Positions 11,030 through 22,513 of a stretch of 64,000 nucleotides of DNA are shown here, in pieces; position 1 is the first letter of the stretch, and each line of letters opens with the position of its first letter. Where the stretch lies: contig JACSZT010000005.1 in assembly GCA_014332815.1 (NCBI GenBank), positions 1-64,000 of the forward strand, written 5' to 3'. The stretch is from Weissella confusa. GTDB taxonomy: Bacteria > Bacillota > Bacilli > Lactobacillales > Lactobacillaceae. Under the pieces are notes generated by a model. That model ran no database searches, had not been told where the DNA came from, and worked only from the letters and a program-made list of their open reading frames with translations. The position numbers and the translations under genes are program-made.

Positions 11030-13999
11030 TACCTCAATGTCACCGTCTGCATTGGTTACGTTGATTTCCAACTTATAAGTGTCCGGTGTCAATTCCTTCA
11101 ACTTAGCGTCTGAGAAATCTAACTCAACCTCAGTCCCATTGTTCTTAGGTGTGACATCGAACAGATACCCAGAGGCGTTTGCTACGGTAACTGAAACCGT
11201 CTTACCAGTGACATCTTGGGCCAATCCATTGCGCCCACCAATAGTCCCAGAAATCTCTCCAGGGTCTCCCTTATCACCCTTAGCTTTACCTGAGGCAATG
11301 TAATCAGCAATCTTCTTATCAACGCCCTCTAATACGGCGTCAAAGGTTACTTGCGGGACTAGCGTTCCAGCCTGTGATTTCAAATTGCGAGTTACAAGAA
11401 ACTCCACAGCGCCGTTCGATGGATACTATGCATTTTTTTGCGTGTCTGAATTTTTCATGACAAATTCAACACCGACTCGTCCATTTCCAGATACAGCAGT
11501 TACATTGTCATAATCTACTTGCGCTGAGAGTGTAACGGTTTTATTTGAGAAAAAGGAGATAGGGACACTTGTTGGGAAGTTACCAGCGCCTGTTGTGTAC
11601 GTTGCCTTACTATTTAGAATATATGCAGTTGCACCAATTTCAAACTTTATGTTTGAAACAGCTACATTGGTTCCTGTAACACCTTGAAAGTAAACTCCCT
11701 GACCTAGCACATTTGGAGTGGAAGAGTTAGCTGAGTCTAATTTAATTCCTGTGAAGTCAATTGTTTCACTAACACGGCCATGGAAACTGTCGCCGACTTT
11801 TGGCTTACTCCACGCTCCAATAATATTACCATATGACTTATAAGTTCCGGCATTGGTAATACCATCAACATGGTAATTCCCTAAATCAACAGGTTTAATA
11901 TCACCTTTAAACATGACAGAACCATCAAATACTTTATTATCATGTATAGTTTCGTTACCGATGGTATGGACAACCCGTGAATCATCAGCCTTGTCTTCTG
12001 GTGCAGGCGTCCAGTCAGTTTCGTTATTTATTTCCTGTGAAGATAATGTATTAGCCGTAGTAACGCTTATCCAGTTACTCCAACCTCCTATGTTGTTATT
12101 TTTTAATCTTTGCCATGTGAATGGCGTATCAGTATTAGTTTGGGTATACCTCTGTAAAACATCCGTATCATTTTTAACAACTTCTAAAACACCATAAGCT
12201 TGGCCTGGTAGACCTTGCTTATCGGCACTAGGTAAATACCAAGACCAATTCACAATGCCTGCCATAAATGGAATAGTTTGTGTGTCTATCAAAACCTCAC
12301 GTCTATAATATTCAACCTTAATTTTACCTAAGTTTGAACTTACATAACCTTCAAACTCAACTCTTTCATAAGGATTATAAATAGCTTTATCAGTATTCAA
12401 ATCAATAAGTGATTGATATTGAATATAGTTAATATGATGTCTTTTAAGGTCATTGATAACCTTCTTTTCATTATTCGGGTTGTACTCCCCATACAAAGAT
12501 AGGAACCCCATAATAGGAATATTCTTACCAGAACTGTCTACGTTAATAGCCACATATTGAGGGTTTCCCTCTCCACTATTTGTAATAACTGTTACCTTTG
12601 CATAGTATTGTTCCCTAGTATTTCCCCAAGGAACATATAGCATATTTTTAATGCCACTTTTTTTACCTAGATTTATATATTCTCGTAATACATCTGCTCT
12701 TATCTGGCGTCTAGCTAGATCTTTCCAATAATCAGCAGCCGTTCCAGCTTGAGAATCTTCACCAGTTAAGTTAGTTCTAATTAAATGTTCTGGACGTTCA
12801 TAGCAATCATATAATGCTTTCTGAGCAGAGCCAAATAACATATTTTTAAAAGCTGAGTTTCCTGGATTTGCTTGCATAAGACTATATCTAGCCCATTTAC
12901 CATCACCACCTGAAAGTGTTTCAGTTACAGCAGATAAATCTCCATCAACGGATTTATACCCATCATTAAAAAGTAACATTTCCTTGGTAATTCCATCACC
13001 AGAAGTATGATTATTAAAGCTCATTCTTATATTTGAACCCTGCTTTTTCCAAGAGTCAGTATTTAAAAATGAGCTTGCATCATTAATGAAAGAAGGCATG
13101 TCTTCAGCTGCTTTTTCATTACCATAACTTATTCCACCGAATGTATACGTATTACCATAGTTCGGTCCCAGTGTATCTATATGCAACCCATCAAAGCCCA
13201 TAACTTCTGTAGAACTAGAACCTGTAGCATCTTTATGCATATATGCAGGTATTACTACACGTTGCCAGCTAGACTTATTATTGATATCCATGATTTTTTT
13301 AATCATATCTCCATAAGTCTTATTACCCATATCTGGCCACTGCTCTGCATACAAAAAGTCTAAATTGACGTTATTAGCAAGATTGTCTATTCCCCAAGAA
13401 CCTACGTTCTTGATATTAAACATACGTGAATAGGCAACTAGAAAATCATAATACTTTGTTTCCCAATTTTTTAGGTCATCATTCATAAATAGGCTATTAT
13501 TTGCGAAATATTCAGAGCACAACATGTGTTCACCAAGCTCTATGTGAGTTGCCCCAGAAGCCATTATAACCAAGTTAGTGAGTATGACACCATTTGTATT
13601 AAATCCTACATTAGTTAGCTTAGTAGGTTCATTTCTATCAAAATTAGAATCCCGCCAATCATCACCATTAATATCTTTTGTATTAATTAAAGAAACTGCA
13701 GATAAATAATCATCTTCCTGTTCAATAGCAGTAATCTCAAAGTCTCTACTAAAATCATTATGCAAAATTTTGTGTGATGCAGAAAACGTGTTAGATGTAT
13801 ATACCTTCATCAGTTTCAACAATTTGCTCCGGTGCATATCTATCTATTTGGGTAATTGTTACTTATAAGCATAAACCAAAGTATACCTATCAACTTCAGG
13901 AATAAATACGTAATTATTATCATCTGGTACTAATTTCTTTGGTTGTGGGTTTTCAATTGTGCAATAGTACACGGCTTTTGGCTTAAACTTAAAGCCTAA
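10832..13999 (-). CDS. BppU - collagen-like - knob - GH66 dextranase-like tail protein
   Basis: Start ATG at 10915; stop TAA at 13859; 998 aa restored. Order of parts: BppU-type domain (about 1-150), a short collagen-like GDKGDPGE stretch near residue 150, a beta segment, a pyocin-knob-like part (RYTQTNTDTPFTWQRL), then from about residue 400 a region like GH66 dextranases: an Ig-like lead, MGFLSLYGEYNPNNEKK, INYIQYYDCYERP, MGFDGLHIDTLGP (candidate nucleophile Asp), FLYAEQWPD (candidate acid/base Glu), and an all-beta end. A tail protein that cuts alpha-glucan fits a host that makes dextran. One missing G after YAYK may end the gene about 27 codons early. The displayed 803-residue frame is block-scrambled. 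Confidence 0.8.
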
Positions 14000-14593
14000 T
14001 TTTCCAAGCTTAGCTTGTGGTTCTTCAAAATTGATTGTGTTTGTCATAATAATTTAATTTCCTTTCTGTGTTACAAAGTAGCATTTACCCACGTAGAGCA
14101 ACCACAGGTAAACCTATAATTAAAAGCGCTCCAGTCGAAACCAAAGCGCCCTTGAGCAATTTATTCATGATAGATTATTCTTCCGTTGTCGTTTCTGTAC
14201 ATACTCCTCCGTATCGGCTACCATTGCCTTAATCTTGGTAAGCGCTAGGGCCGTCCATTGCTTCGTGTTGTCTGATAGCTTGATACCATCTTCTGGGGTT
14301 AGGGTCATTTGACCACCCAAGTATTGGCTGGAATCCTCTGAGTTCCTGATTGAATATGGTAGGACAACCTGTGATAGTTGAACCCCATTCTCACCGCCAT
14401 AATTAAAAGCGCCCCAGCCGAAGCCAAAGCGCTTTTTAGCAATTTATTCATATTAAGCCTCCGTTGTTGATTCTGCAGGAGTTGTCGTTTCTTGATTTGA
14501 GGCTGAGCTTGCCAACGTATCTGGTGCTACTGATGAAGCTGGACTTGCTGAACTTGCTGGAGCTTCTGAAGGCTCTTGAACTTGCACAGGAGC
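14000..14593 (-). CDS. hypothetical phage protein with Ser/Ala/Thr-rich tail
   Basis: Start ATG at 14047 behind AAAGGAAATTAAATTATT; stop at 14453. 128 aa restored. It begins MTNTINFEEPQAKLG, has a region with QYLGGQMTLTPEDG and ALALTKIKAMVADTEEYV, and ends in a low-complexity stretch of Pro, Ser, Ala and Thr. It sits directly before the endolysin. I do not recognise a family; the first half resembles small tail-tip proteins. Confidence 0.6.
14085..14168 (-). CDS. 27-aa mini-ORF duplicating the endolysin signal peptide
   Basis: Lies wholly within block 14000-14197, so it is contiguous as displayed. It encodes MNKLLKGALVSTGALLIIG followed by LPVVALRG and a stop. The first 19 residues are nearly identical to the endolysin signal peptide (start 14451), and the DNA repeat spans about 50 bp. 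It may be a degenerate copy or a small membrane peptide. No clear function. Confidence 0.45.
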   Translation of the reverse strand: MNKLLKGALVSTGALLIIGLPVVALRG

Positions 14594-15979
14594 GGAGCGC
14601 GCTTGCCCTGAGCAATTGCGTATTGGACTTGCGTGGCATAAGTAGATTGATCATAGATATACCCGTGATAACCACCAATTTGCGCGATAGCAAACTTATC
14701 GTGACCATATCCAAACTTACCTTGCGAACCTTGGTAGATTGACCAGTCAACACCCTGGTCGCCTTTGGCAGCATGTACTGATGGTACTGATAACCCATAA
14801 ACCATAGGCGTGTAACCAGCGTCCTTGATACGTTGCAAGGCGTGCATGATTACGTCAGTGTTCTGTCCGCCACTCTCAACGTCAAGTGCAACGATTGAAC
14901 CCTTTGGCGTCTGTACCTTTGGCAGGAAGTAGTCCAATACCTTATCAGCAGTTGCATAATCAGTGATATCTTGCCACCACATATACGTGACAGTCAGGTC
15001 AACGTTACCGTCCAATCCACCAGCAATATATGATGCCGTGAACTGAAACAATTGCACGTTGTCAAACGAAGGAAAGTAATTGTAGTTTGGCGTTGGCGTA
15101 ACGTTATAATCAGGATACTCGGCCAACCACAATGCGTACGAATTAGCGATACGTTGCAAATCCGTCGATGCTTGTAAGTAGTTCTTGGTGTGTGGCACTC
15201 CCTTAATGAAGTCTGGGATAGTTTCACCAGTCGCATAGTGTGTAGCGCTGAAGTTAACCTTTACGGTCATTCCCGCTGCAATATCTGACTTTGGAGTGTT
15301 GTCGGCTTTCTTACCGGCAACCACAGCTGGAGTATCCGTGTTTGGCTTGCTAGGATTACCGTTCTTGTATCCGTTGTCCGTGATAACTGCTACTGGAATA
15401 GCCATATCATTGTTTCGAACGTACACACCACCCAGCTCATATTGCCAGCTATCTAGTACGAATACACCGTTAAACTCTGCCGAGTCATCTTGGATGTTAG
15501 CGTCCAAGATTTCGACATCCTTCTTGTTTACCCATGAATAGATGTCATCAAGCAACACGTGGGCACCATCAACTTCTAGTACCAATGCAGCCTTCAACCA
15601 AACTGACTCACCATTCATCTCTACTTCAATTGATGATCCAACACGTTGCAATACCTTGTACTTGCCATTCAAAGTGAAGTATTCCGGAACTCCGTTGTTA
15701 CCAAGGCCGTTTTGGTCCGTCAATGGGTTACCATGACGGTCGGTCAACGTTACTGATACAGCCGGCATGTCGTTGTGATAATAACCAAGGTTGAGTGTTT
15801 TTTCAGTATTGAATAGCTTAAAATTAAGCCAAACCGTACTTCTTGTTGAAAAACAAGAATGCCTTAACATCAACCATTTTTAATTATATAGGTGTCCATA
15901 AGGTGTCCAGCATAAAACAAAAAGCCCGCCAGACAAGGAAGTTAATCCAAGTCCAGCGGGCTTAATTTATTAGTTAGCG
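14396..15979 (-). CDS. endolysin: signal peptide, GH25 muramidase, SH3-like wall-binding domain
   Basis: Start ATG at 14451; stop TAA at 15970; 417 aa restored. Residues 1-28 are a signal peptide (MNKLLKSALASAGALLIM, cut near VHA-A). GH25 catalytic part: GVDWSIYQG, FAIAQIGG, IVALDVESGG (Asp/Glu). A Pro/Thr linker leads to a bacterial SH3-like part (GMTVKVNFSATHYATGE, YSWVNKKDVEIL), and a second C-terminal wall-binding-like part ends WLKAAFAN. Secretion by signal peptide means lysis timing need not depend only on the holin. A clear terminator follows. Confidence 0.88.
15891..15909. repeat. short tandem repeat GGTGTCCA x2 after the endolysin terminator
   Basis: Two copies of GGTGTCCA 11 bp apart lie just outside the last phage gene, followed in restored order by a non-phage gene. 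An attachment site could lie here, but no second copy or integrase is in view. The rest of this roughly 290-bp gap holds a 17-codon ORF (MVDVKAFLFFNKKYGLA) without clear signals and a TATAAT-type promoter before the next gene. Confidence 0.35.
15918..15962 (-). terminator. terminator at the end of the phage late operon
   Basis: In restored order AAGCCCGCTGGAC...GTCTGGCGGGCTTTTTG directly after the endolysin stop; both arms lie in block 15782-15979, so the hairpin is also visible as displayed. Confidence 0.8.
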
Positions 15980-16771
15980 GTCTTCAGTGGTGAAAACTGG
16001 CGGATGTTCAACACTTGTGTAACCAATACCTAACGATTTAAGCTTCTGAGCAACTTGTTCAATTGGCGTCATATTGGATTCCTTTAGTTTTTGCTTGAGA
16101 TGATTAGTTAGTTGGATTTTTTAATTATCCCTATTATACAGTTCCCAGTCATTAAGTAGTAAATACAAAAAAACACCAGTTACGCCAAGCTTGATCTTTA
16201 ATCGTTATGGTGACGCCATGCTAAGACGTGTCGACTGGACTGTTGATTGGAATTTCTTCAAATCTAGTCGCACATTATCGGACATAACGACTAAGTAATA
16301 CTCGGTCTTATTGCTGTTATTAAGGAGCAGCGTCTTTGTGCGCGTTCCCGCATATCCGGCAATCAATTTATCAGCGTATAAAGCAACAATGTTTGGTTCA
16401 AAGCCCATTTCTTGTACGAATTTCATAACATCGCCAGTTTTGATAAACCATGTTTGTGTATTGTCATTGGGATGAAAAACGAGCGTTTCCGTCGAAACTA
16501 TCTGTTCATCAAAATAGACACGAACATCATGATCAACATTATTCAGTAACCCAAAGACAGAAACACTCCCCGGATGCCGTCTAAATCATCATTTAATTCG
16601 TCGACCAGCGGACGAATCTCAGTCATCAATTCACGATTGAAAAACTTCTCTGCGCTTTCAGTCGTCCCTTGTCCACTCATTTGGTAGCCCACATAGGGAT
16701 CTTCGTGCTCTGTCAAAATGTTATCGACGACGTGATTAATGTCAAACTTCATATTTATTCTCTTTCTTAAC
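15980..16771 (-). pseudogene. YbaK/EbsC-family aminoacyl-tRNA deacylase, in-frame stop
   Basis: Start ATG at 16072 after AAAGGAATCCAAT; stop at 16742; 172 codons restored. MTPIEQVAQKLKSLGI, VEHPPVFTTED, AGYAGTRTKTLLL, GVTPGSVSVFGLLNN and GDVMKFVQEMGFEPN are typical of the YbaK/EbsC family, which hydrolyses Cys-tRNA(Pro). In the middle, after LSMASP, an in-frame TAA (16205-16207) interrupts the gene, where the family has a residue such as Gln or Glu. The stop is inside a block, so block handling does not explain it. It is either a true nonsense mutation or a sequencing error. Confidence 0.8.
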
Positions 16772-17167
16772 CAAAGCATTTGTTCGTCGTGTGTGCGTGG
16801 TGCAAGTTGAATTGCTGACGTGGTTGTAATCGATGCAATCCGTTCTTCCCCATCATCTAGGTCGTTAAAGTAGCTAGCTGTCTCAGTTAAATCAACCGGC
16901 ACCTTGAAACGCAATTCCAATTCATCCCCATTGTACGAAACTTGCACCGTGTGCAACTCAAACACCCCAAAACCTGCTCTGACTGGCCTAATTAATCGTC
17001 GATTTTCCTCTTATCGACGCCCGATTTGCCCACGCACTAGCGCGTCATCATATGATTTTGCCAAGTTCATTGGAATCGTCATTAGGAACTCAGCCATATC
17101 AGATAGATTAACACCCACCATAACAACACGACGTTTGCGGCTTTGCAAACCGTGCTCAACAACCGTG
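16574..17167 (-). CDS. hypothetical protein
   Basis: Start ATG at 16752, overlapping the end of the deacylase gene; stop at 17011; 177 aa restored. Opens MKFDINHVVDNILTEHEDPY, contains DELELRFKVPVDLTETASYF and RTHDEQMLW, and ends DDALVRGQIGRR. Acidic, soluble, no signal peptide. I do not recognise a family. It probably forms an operon with the deacylase gene. Confidence 0.65.
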
Positions 17168-18157
17168 TACCACGCTCGGCGTCACGTGCGCCGACCAATA
17201 CGGTGTAGCCCTTTTGTAGCAATTGCGTTGCAATCGCATAACCGATTCCCTTGTTTGCACCAGTAACCAAAGCTGTCTTAGCCATTAATAATTTTCCTTC
17301 TTTCTTTAAAGCTCCATTATTATATAGCCACGACTGACAAAAAGTAAGGTCTTGAAATTATTAAAGAAGCAACTCTTGTGCTTCAAACTCCCATGCCGTA
17401 CGTTCCATATCACCTGAAATACCGGCATTGTTAATCAACAAGTCCAACCCGTCGTAGTTCGCGTTAATGTTTGCTACTGCTTCATGGATGCTATCTAAGT
17501 TAGCAACATCAACCAACAACAATTCTGCATTACCAAATGCTTGCAAGTCGCTCACAGCAGCTGGTTGCTCGAACTCAAGACCAAAGTCCTTCGTCATCAC
17601 ATTAAGCGGTGCCTTAGCAGCCATGTATCCAAGTGGGTGCCACCACTTACCTGGCTCAATTGGCGTTGAAACGTTAATAATCGTTCCATTATTCTTTTGT
17701 AGTACTGGCAAAAGCCCCTTCGTCAACTCGTATGGTCCGATGAAGTCGACCTTATAGATATCGTGTTGTGGATTGTAGTTAACGACTGAACCATCTTCAT
17801 TAATAACTTGACCGTTGTGGTTTTGATCATCAAAGAAGAATGACAAAATCAGTTCAGCAGCATTTTCTGTCGTACGAACGAAGTCACCTTGAATGTGGCC
17901 GTTCAAGTCAGTAGAAACAGCACCTGGCATCACGGCAAAAATCTCAACAGGCATCCCTTTCAAAAGGCAAACCCTTAATAGCAACGAGTAATATCATAGC
18001 ACACCGGTGTATTTTTTTGCACTCTTTTTTGAATATTCGTGCATGTTTTTGCGGTATATGAATTGTGAGGTGTATATATTCAAAAGAAACATTCAACGCT
18101 TGGTTCGTTTTAAACGATAAAAACCATCCAACCGTGAAGTTGGATGGTTTCTTTATT
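17168..18157 (-). CDS. short-chain dehydrogenase/reductase
   Basis: Start ATG at 17285 after AAGAAGG, with a TATAAT box upstream; stop at 18153. 238 aa restored. Rossmann motif TGANKGIGYAIA, then NNAGI, then GYMAAKAPLN (catalytic Tyr and Lys, YxxxK; here YMAAK), and MPGAVSTDLNGH. NAD(P)-dependent oxidoreductase of the classical SDR type, substrate unknown. In displayed order the C-terminal part comes before the N-terminal part, which makes it look permuted. Confidence 0.85.
18117..18152 (-). terminator. terminator after the SDR gene
   Basis: Stem AACCATCCAAC...GTTGGATGGTT followed by TTTAT on the minus strand, two codons after the SDR stop in restored order. Confidence 0.8.
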
Positions 18158-19741
18158 GTTGAGTCTCCGGCTCCCAAGAACAACCCTGTTCCAATCGTTC
18201 CACCAATCGCAATCATCGTCACGTGACGCTTTGATAACCCACGATTTAGTGAATCAGGCGCGGCGTTTTTGTCTGCCATGCGCTGCCCCTCCTCTGAATA
18301 AATTTGCTATGATATACAAATTTATTTTCTCTTTTATTCTCTTTTTATTCATCAGTCTGGCAAAATCAGTGTAATCCAGTATGACCAACCCACGAAGTGC
18401 CCAGCCCCAGGACCTAAGTACTTTGACACAAAGGCCACGAATGAATTGTTGTCCGGATCGGCGTAAAGCAACTCACCAATGGCACGCATCATGATATATA
18501 GGAAGATTCCTGTTAGTAAGTAAACAAATAGGATTGATGGTCCTGTCAGACTGCTAATTCCCGTTGCGATAATGCCTAGGATGGCAATAATTTTGATTGA
18601 TGAGAACCAAAACTCTGCTTCACCGAAGAAATTAACTGCAAACAAGTTAACCCCGACCAGCAAGATCATCACGATAATTTCGATTAACCAAGCTGGTACA
18701 TTTGGTAACCAGTATTGCACGTATAACCCAATGGCCGTCAACTCCGCCATATTCACCTCGCGTGGGTTCTTTGTTTCCGCTGACATCAAACCAACGAATT
18801 CAATTCCAACGAATGCGAAGAAGACCATCGGGAATGCTTGCATGAAGCTCATCCCCCCGTTTGGGAAGAACTTGAAGTTATGCGTGATATTCCCGAATGA
18901 TACTGGGCCACCGTGTGCACCTGGTGCATTGAACCCAGTTAGCATCATATAGGCTGACATCGCAGCTGTCAAAACCACGAAGTTCAACAACGCTGCTGCC
19001 CAGTGAATACCAATCAACTTAAAGATAAACACGAATGGGCTTTGGTTTGATGGCAAGTAATGCCAATCATAAATTGACATGATAATTGCCAAGGCACCCA
19101 CGTAGAAAATCAAGATACGGAATAGCACCGTGTTGATAACCTTTGGCTCGAAGAAGTTAAAGGCTGATTCAAAGATTGGCAATGCGTTGATGATTGGCGT
19201 CAACATAATCAAGATAGCTGAGAACAATACCGCACGTGATGGGATTGCTTTCATTGATAGTACCTTGAAGTATGATTGCCACTTTCCTGTATTTTCCAAA
19301 GCCAAAGCGTAAACGTCTCGCCCAGCTGAGTAAATCAACGTATTCCAGGCCGCAATCATGTCTGTCTTGTCCAAGAACAAGGTTCCGAAGATGAACAAGA
19401 AGAATGCAAGCGTCAATGGACTAGCAATCTTGTAGAATGGCATCTTGAAGCCATCTTCAATGTAGTCTGCACTAGCGCGATACTTGCGGTGGGCCAACAT
19501 AATCAAGCTGTAGATAACCAACGTAATCGCCGCCGTAGCTGATTTCCGCACCTGTGTATGAGTCCGTCATCTCATAACCTCCGTTTTCATTCGTGTCTTT
19601 ATTCTAATCGAATTTTAATACAAAAACAAACCAGAAAAAAACTCACCGACACGAGTCAGTGAGTTCAATCGTTTTTAAAATTTCATGCCGTACTTCTTGT
19701 GGCTGTACCAACCGTAACCAATCGTCCAGGCGATACCACCA
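18158..19741 (-). CDS. APC-family amino acid permease
   Basis: Start ATG at 18279 after GAGGAGGGG; stop at 19675; 458 aa restored. Soluble N-terminus, then the APC signature HVTMIAIGGTIGTGLFLGAG, GPSILFVYLLTG, MRAIGELL, and about 12 hydrophobic segments, with VFFAFVGIEFVGLMSAETKNP near the middle. It ends SHKKYGMKF. Proton-coupled uptake of an amino acid; the N-terminal motif is like the CycA/LysP/GABA permease branch, but the substrate cannot be read from sequence. Promoter-like TATGATAT lies upstream. Confidence 0.88.
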
Positions 19742-21325
19742 TGAAGCATGTTCGTCAAAGTAAGCCACCAACGCTTTGGCTTGGTCACCAGTTGAAACAC
19801 CCAAATACTTTTCCGTTAGATAACTTTGTAGTTCCGCACGGAATTCACCTGAATCCTTGGGCATCCCCGTTAGTTGATCCCAGCTGGCCAAAGCCATTGT
19901 TTCTTCCAACAAGGCTTGTTCTTTCAATAGCGCGCGTAAACGCTTCAACGCAATCAATTGTTGGAGGTATGGTGCGTAAATGCTGTAATCATCTTGCTCA
20001 CGGGCCTCTGACCACGCGTCTTGCGCTGATGAACTCAACTTGTTAAACGAAATGTACTCGTCAGCCGGCACAACCGCATCACGCTCATAATCTTCCTTGA
20101 ACTTCGCAAACAAAGCTTGTTCATCGTCAGAAAGTTCCATCGCGACATCACGGTGGAGAAAACTGTCATCCGGTTCAGTTCCTTCCGTTGCCAAACGATT
20201 ACGCAAAGCCACAACGCCCGCCTTCACTTCATTAAAGACTGCGTCCAACTTTTCAACCGTTAAGCCAGGCTCAAATTGGTTTAACAACACATCATATGGT
20301 GTGGCCTCATCCTTGCGCCAGTACGTGATAAACTTTAACAAACCGTGCCCCGCTTCGTGCAAAATACCCAGCACTGCCATCTGGAAATCATCGGTTGCCC
20401 AACGCGTTGTAATACGAGCATCATCGCGGTTTAAGTCTTGCATAAATGGGTGAATCGTATCATCCAAACGTCCCTTGTTTGGATTGTAGCCCAAACGAAC
20501 TGCGGCATCCCAAACGTACCCGCGCTGATCAGCTCCCTTGTAGAATGTTTCAAAATCTACATCGTCTAGGACACCGTGGAATGCTGCTTGCATAATTGGG
20601 TAATCATGACGCAAAAAGGCTTCCGAACGGCCAATAACCACTTCATTGAAGAGTGACTGTGACTCGTGAATGCTCATCGCAATCGCTTTGTTAAATGGGG
20701 TGTAATCCCACTTTGGCGCCACGTTTTGCGCCAGGATTCCTGTCAAATCTGACGGTGGACGAATACCCAAATACTCTTGATACTTGGCATTCCACAACTC
20801 AGGTAATGTTTCGACATCGATGTCATCATTGAAGATTGCCTTCTCGATTTCATAGCGGATGATGATGTGCAATGGATATGTCAATGGATCAGCTTCCGTA
20901 CGAATCAAGCTGGCTTGCGTCTTCATCCAGGATGGCGTCTTTGATGCCCCGTATTGCCATACGAGTTCCTTACGCCAGTCGAACAATGGTTGAATATCAC
21001 CAGCTTCTAGAAAGCCATCGATATCCAACGTCTTCGCCATCTCGTGACGGAATTGAGCCGCGTACAAGTGACCCAATGCATATGATGGGAAGTACCCAAA
21101 GTCGCCCCCAGCCCAGTGAATATCTTGACAAAACCAAACTTCAGCGAAGCACAAACTAAACATAAAGGCCGTGAATTTCTTGAATCTGCTTCAAGAAATT
21201 CACGGCCTTAAAATATCGCCTTCAGTTGTTTACTTAACGTTGTAAGCTTGCAAATAACGACGTGTTTGCAAGTCCAACCAGTATTGTGGATTCAAATCTT
21301 CACCGGTAGCATCACGCAATACTTG
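19544..21325 (-). CDS. M32 family metallocarboxypeptidase
   Basis: Start ATG at 19570 after CGGAGGTTATGAG; stop at 21230; 502 aa restored, normal for carboxypeptidase Taq. ALASWDQLTGMPKDSG near the start, zinc motif HEAGHG (HExxH) in ILHEAGHGLL, DVDFETFYKGADQRGYV, HWAGGDFGYFPSYALGHLYAAQ, and the end YWLDLQTRRYLQAYNVK. Removes C-terminal residues from peptides. It stands alone between two terminators. Confidence 0.9.
19632..19668 (-). terminator. terminator after the amino acid permease
   Basis: ACTCACTGACTCGTGTCGGTGAGT followed by TTTTTTC on the minus strand, directly after the permease stop. Confidence 0.75.
21163..21210 (-). terminator. strong terminator after the carboxypeptidase
   Basis: AAGGCCGTGAATTTCTTGAA...TTCAAGAAATTCACGGCCTT, a 20-bp stem with a short loop, visible as displayed and following the restored stop. 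Confidence 0.85.
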
Positions 21326-22513
21326 GATTATTTGGTAATGGATGCCTGATCCATCGTCCACCACCACAACTGGACGATTAGTCGCTGCCTGCAGATTAAT
21401 CATCACGGTAATAAAATTTTCTGTTGGTTCATAGGCCGGAATCAAAATCACGGCTGCCGAATTATTAGTTTTTGTCATAAAAATTGCCTCTCTTTCGATT
21501 GTTGGCAATCATAATGAACCGACCGTACCAGCCTCCAGCTTTTCTGCGATTCGAATGATGTCAGCGATAGCGTGCTGGCCGTCAGAATCGGCCGTCACAA
21601 TGCCAGCTGTGTTAGGAAATGCTGTTTGGACATACTTAATCCCTGTTTTTAGCGCCACACCTTTACCACGATTCTGGTCATGTACTAGTACCGTGGCACC
21701 TAGCTCTTCGATTTGCGCAAACTATTCAAATCGGTCACCACTAATCTCGCTCATCGCTGATAATGTGTTGCGAGGCAAACCACGTAATCCGGTTTGCGTA
21801 TCTGGTATGACTAGCCCCGTTGCAAATTGCGTCATCTTACTGGTTAATTTGTTACCCCAGTAGGATTTAGGCGGTACGGCACCCTTTTCAAAATTGCGGA
21901 CACCCAGGATCAAATCTTCTACTGCAAACAACGCAATATCAACCATCGCCGAACTCAATGATGAGAAGGCAAATTTCAAAAAGCGTTTGTAGACTAATAG
22001 GGAATCACGAATTGGGTGAAAATGGGTGCCTTCATTGTTACCTTCGTAAATGGTTTGAATTGGCACCAACGCTAGACCGATGCCCCGTTCTTGCAACTCC
22101 AGCAACATATTCATTTCTTGTAATAGGCCAGCTGATAAGACCATTTGAAAGGTGAATAATGCGACATAGCGGCGACGATCACCAGTCGTATTTTGTGACT
22201 TAAACACCCATCGTTGATTAAGGATGAAGTTAAAAATACCAGAGATGAATCGAGCCAGCACTGATGCCCCTAATAAACTCATTGTGGAAGCCCCTTTAAA
22301 CAAGGTCAGCAGCAAGTAAACGTATCGACCAGTGTAAAACTCGTATAAACCGTCAAAATTGCGGATGTCACTAACGTTAACTTACGCTTCATGCGTTCTC
22401 TCCATTCGTGATTTGAAAACCAATTTCTTTTGTACTAAATAGCTACCAACAAATATTAGAGTGTCTACCATTATTTTTACCGGCACTGGATGCGGAATAA
22501 ACGTATCCACTAA
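21326..22513 (-). CDS. family 2 glycosyltransferase fused to a GtrA-like membrane domain
   Basis: Start ATG at 21478 after AAGAGAGG; stop at 22382; 358 aa restored. GT2 part about residues 1-210: AAVILIPAYEP, VVVDDGS, GKGVALKTGI, DSDGQH (DxD-like metal site), PDTQTGLRGLP. GtrA part about 225-355: four hydrophobic segments with RFISGIFNFILNQRWVFK. Such fusions move prenyl-phosphate-linked sugars to cell-surface polymers. It opens the surface-polymer gene group and overlaps the next gene's start. Confidence 0.88.

Noticed and set aside
17168-17984. A circularly permuted short-chain dehydrogenase
   Set aside because: The apparent permutation follows the 198-bp lattice shared by all neighbouring genes.
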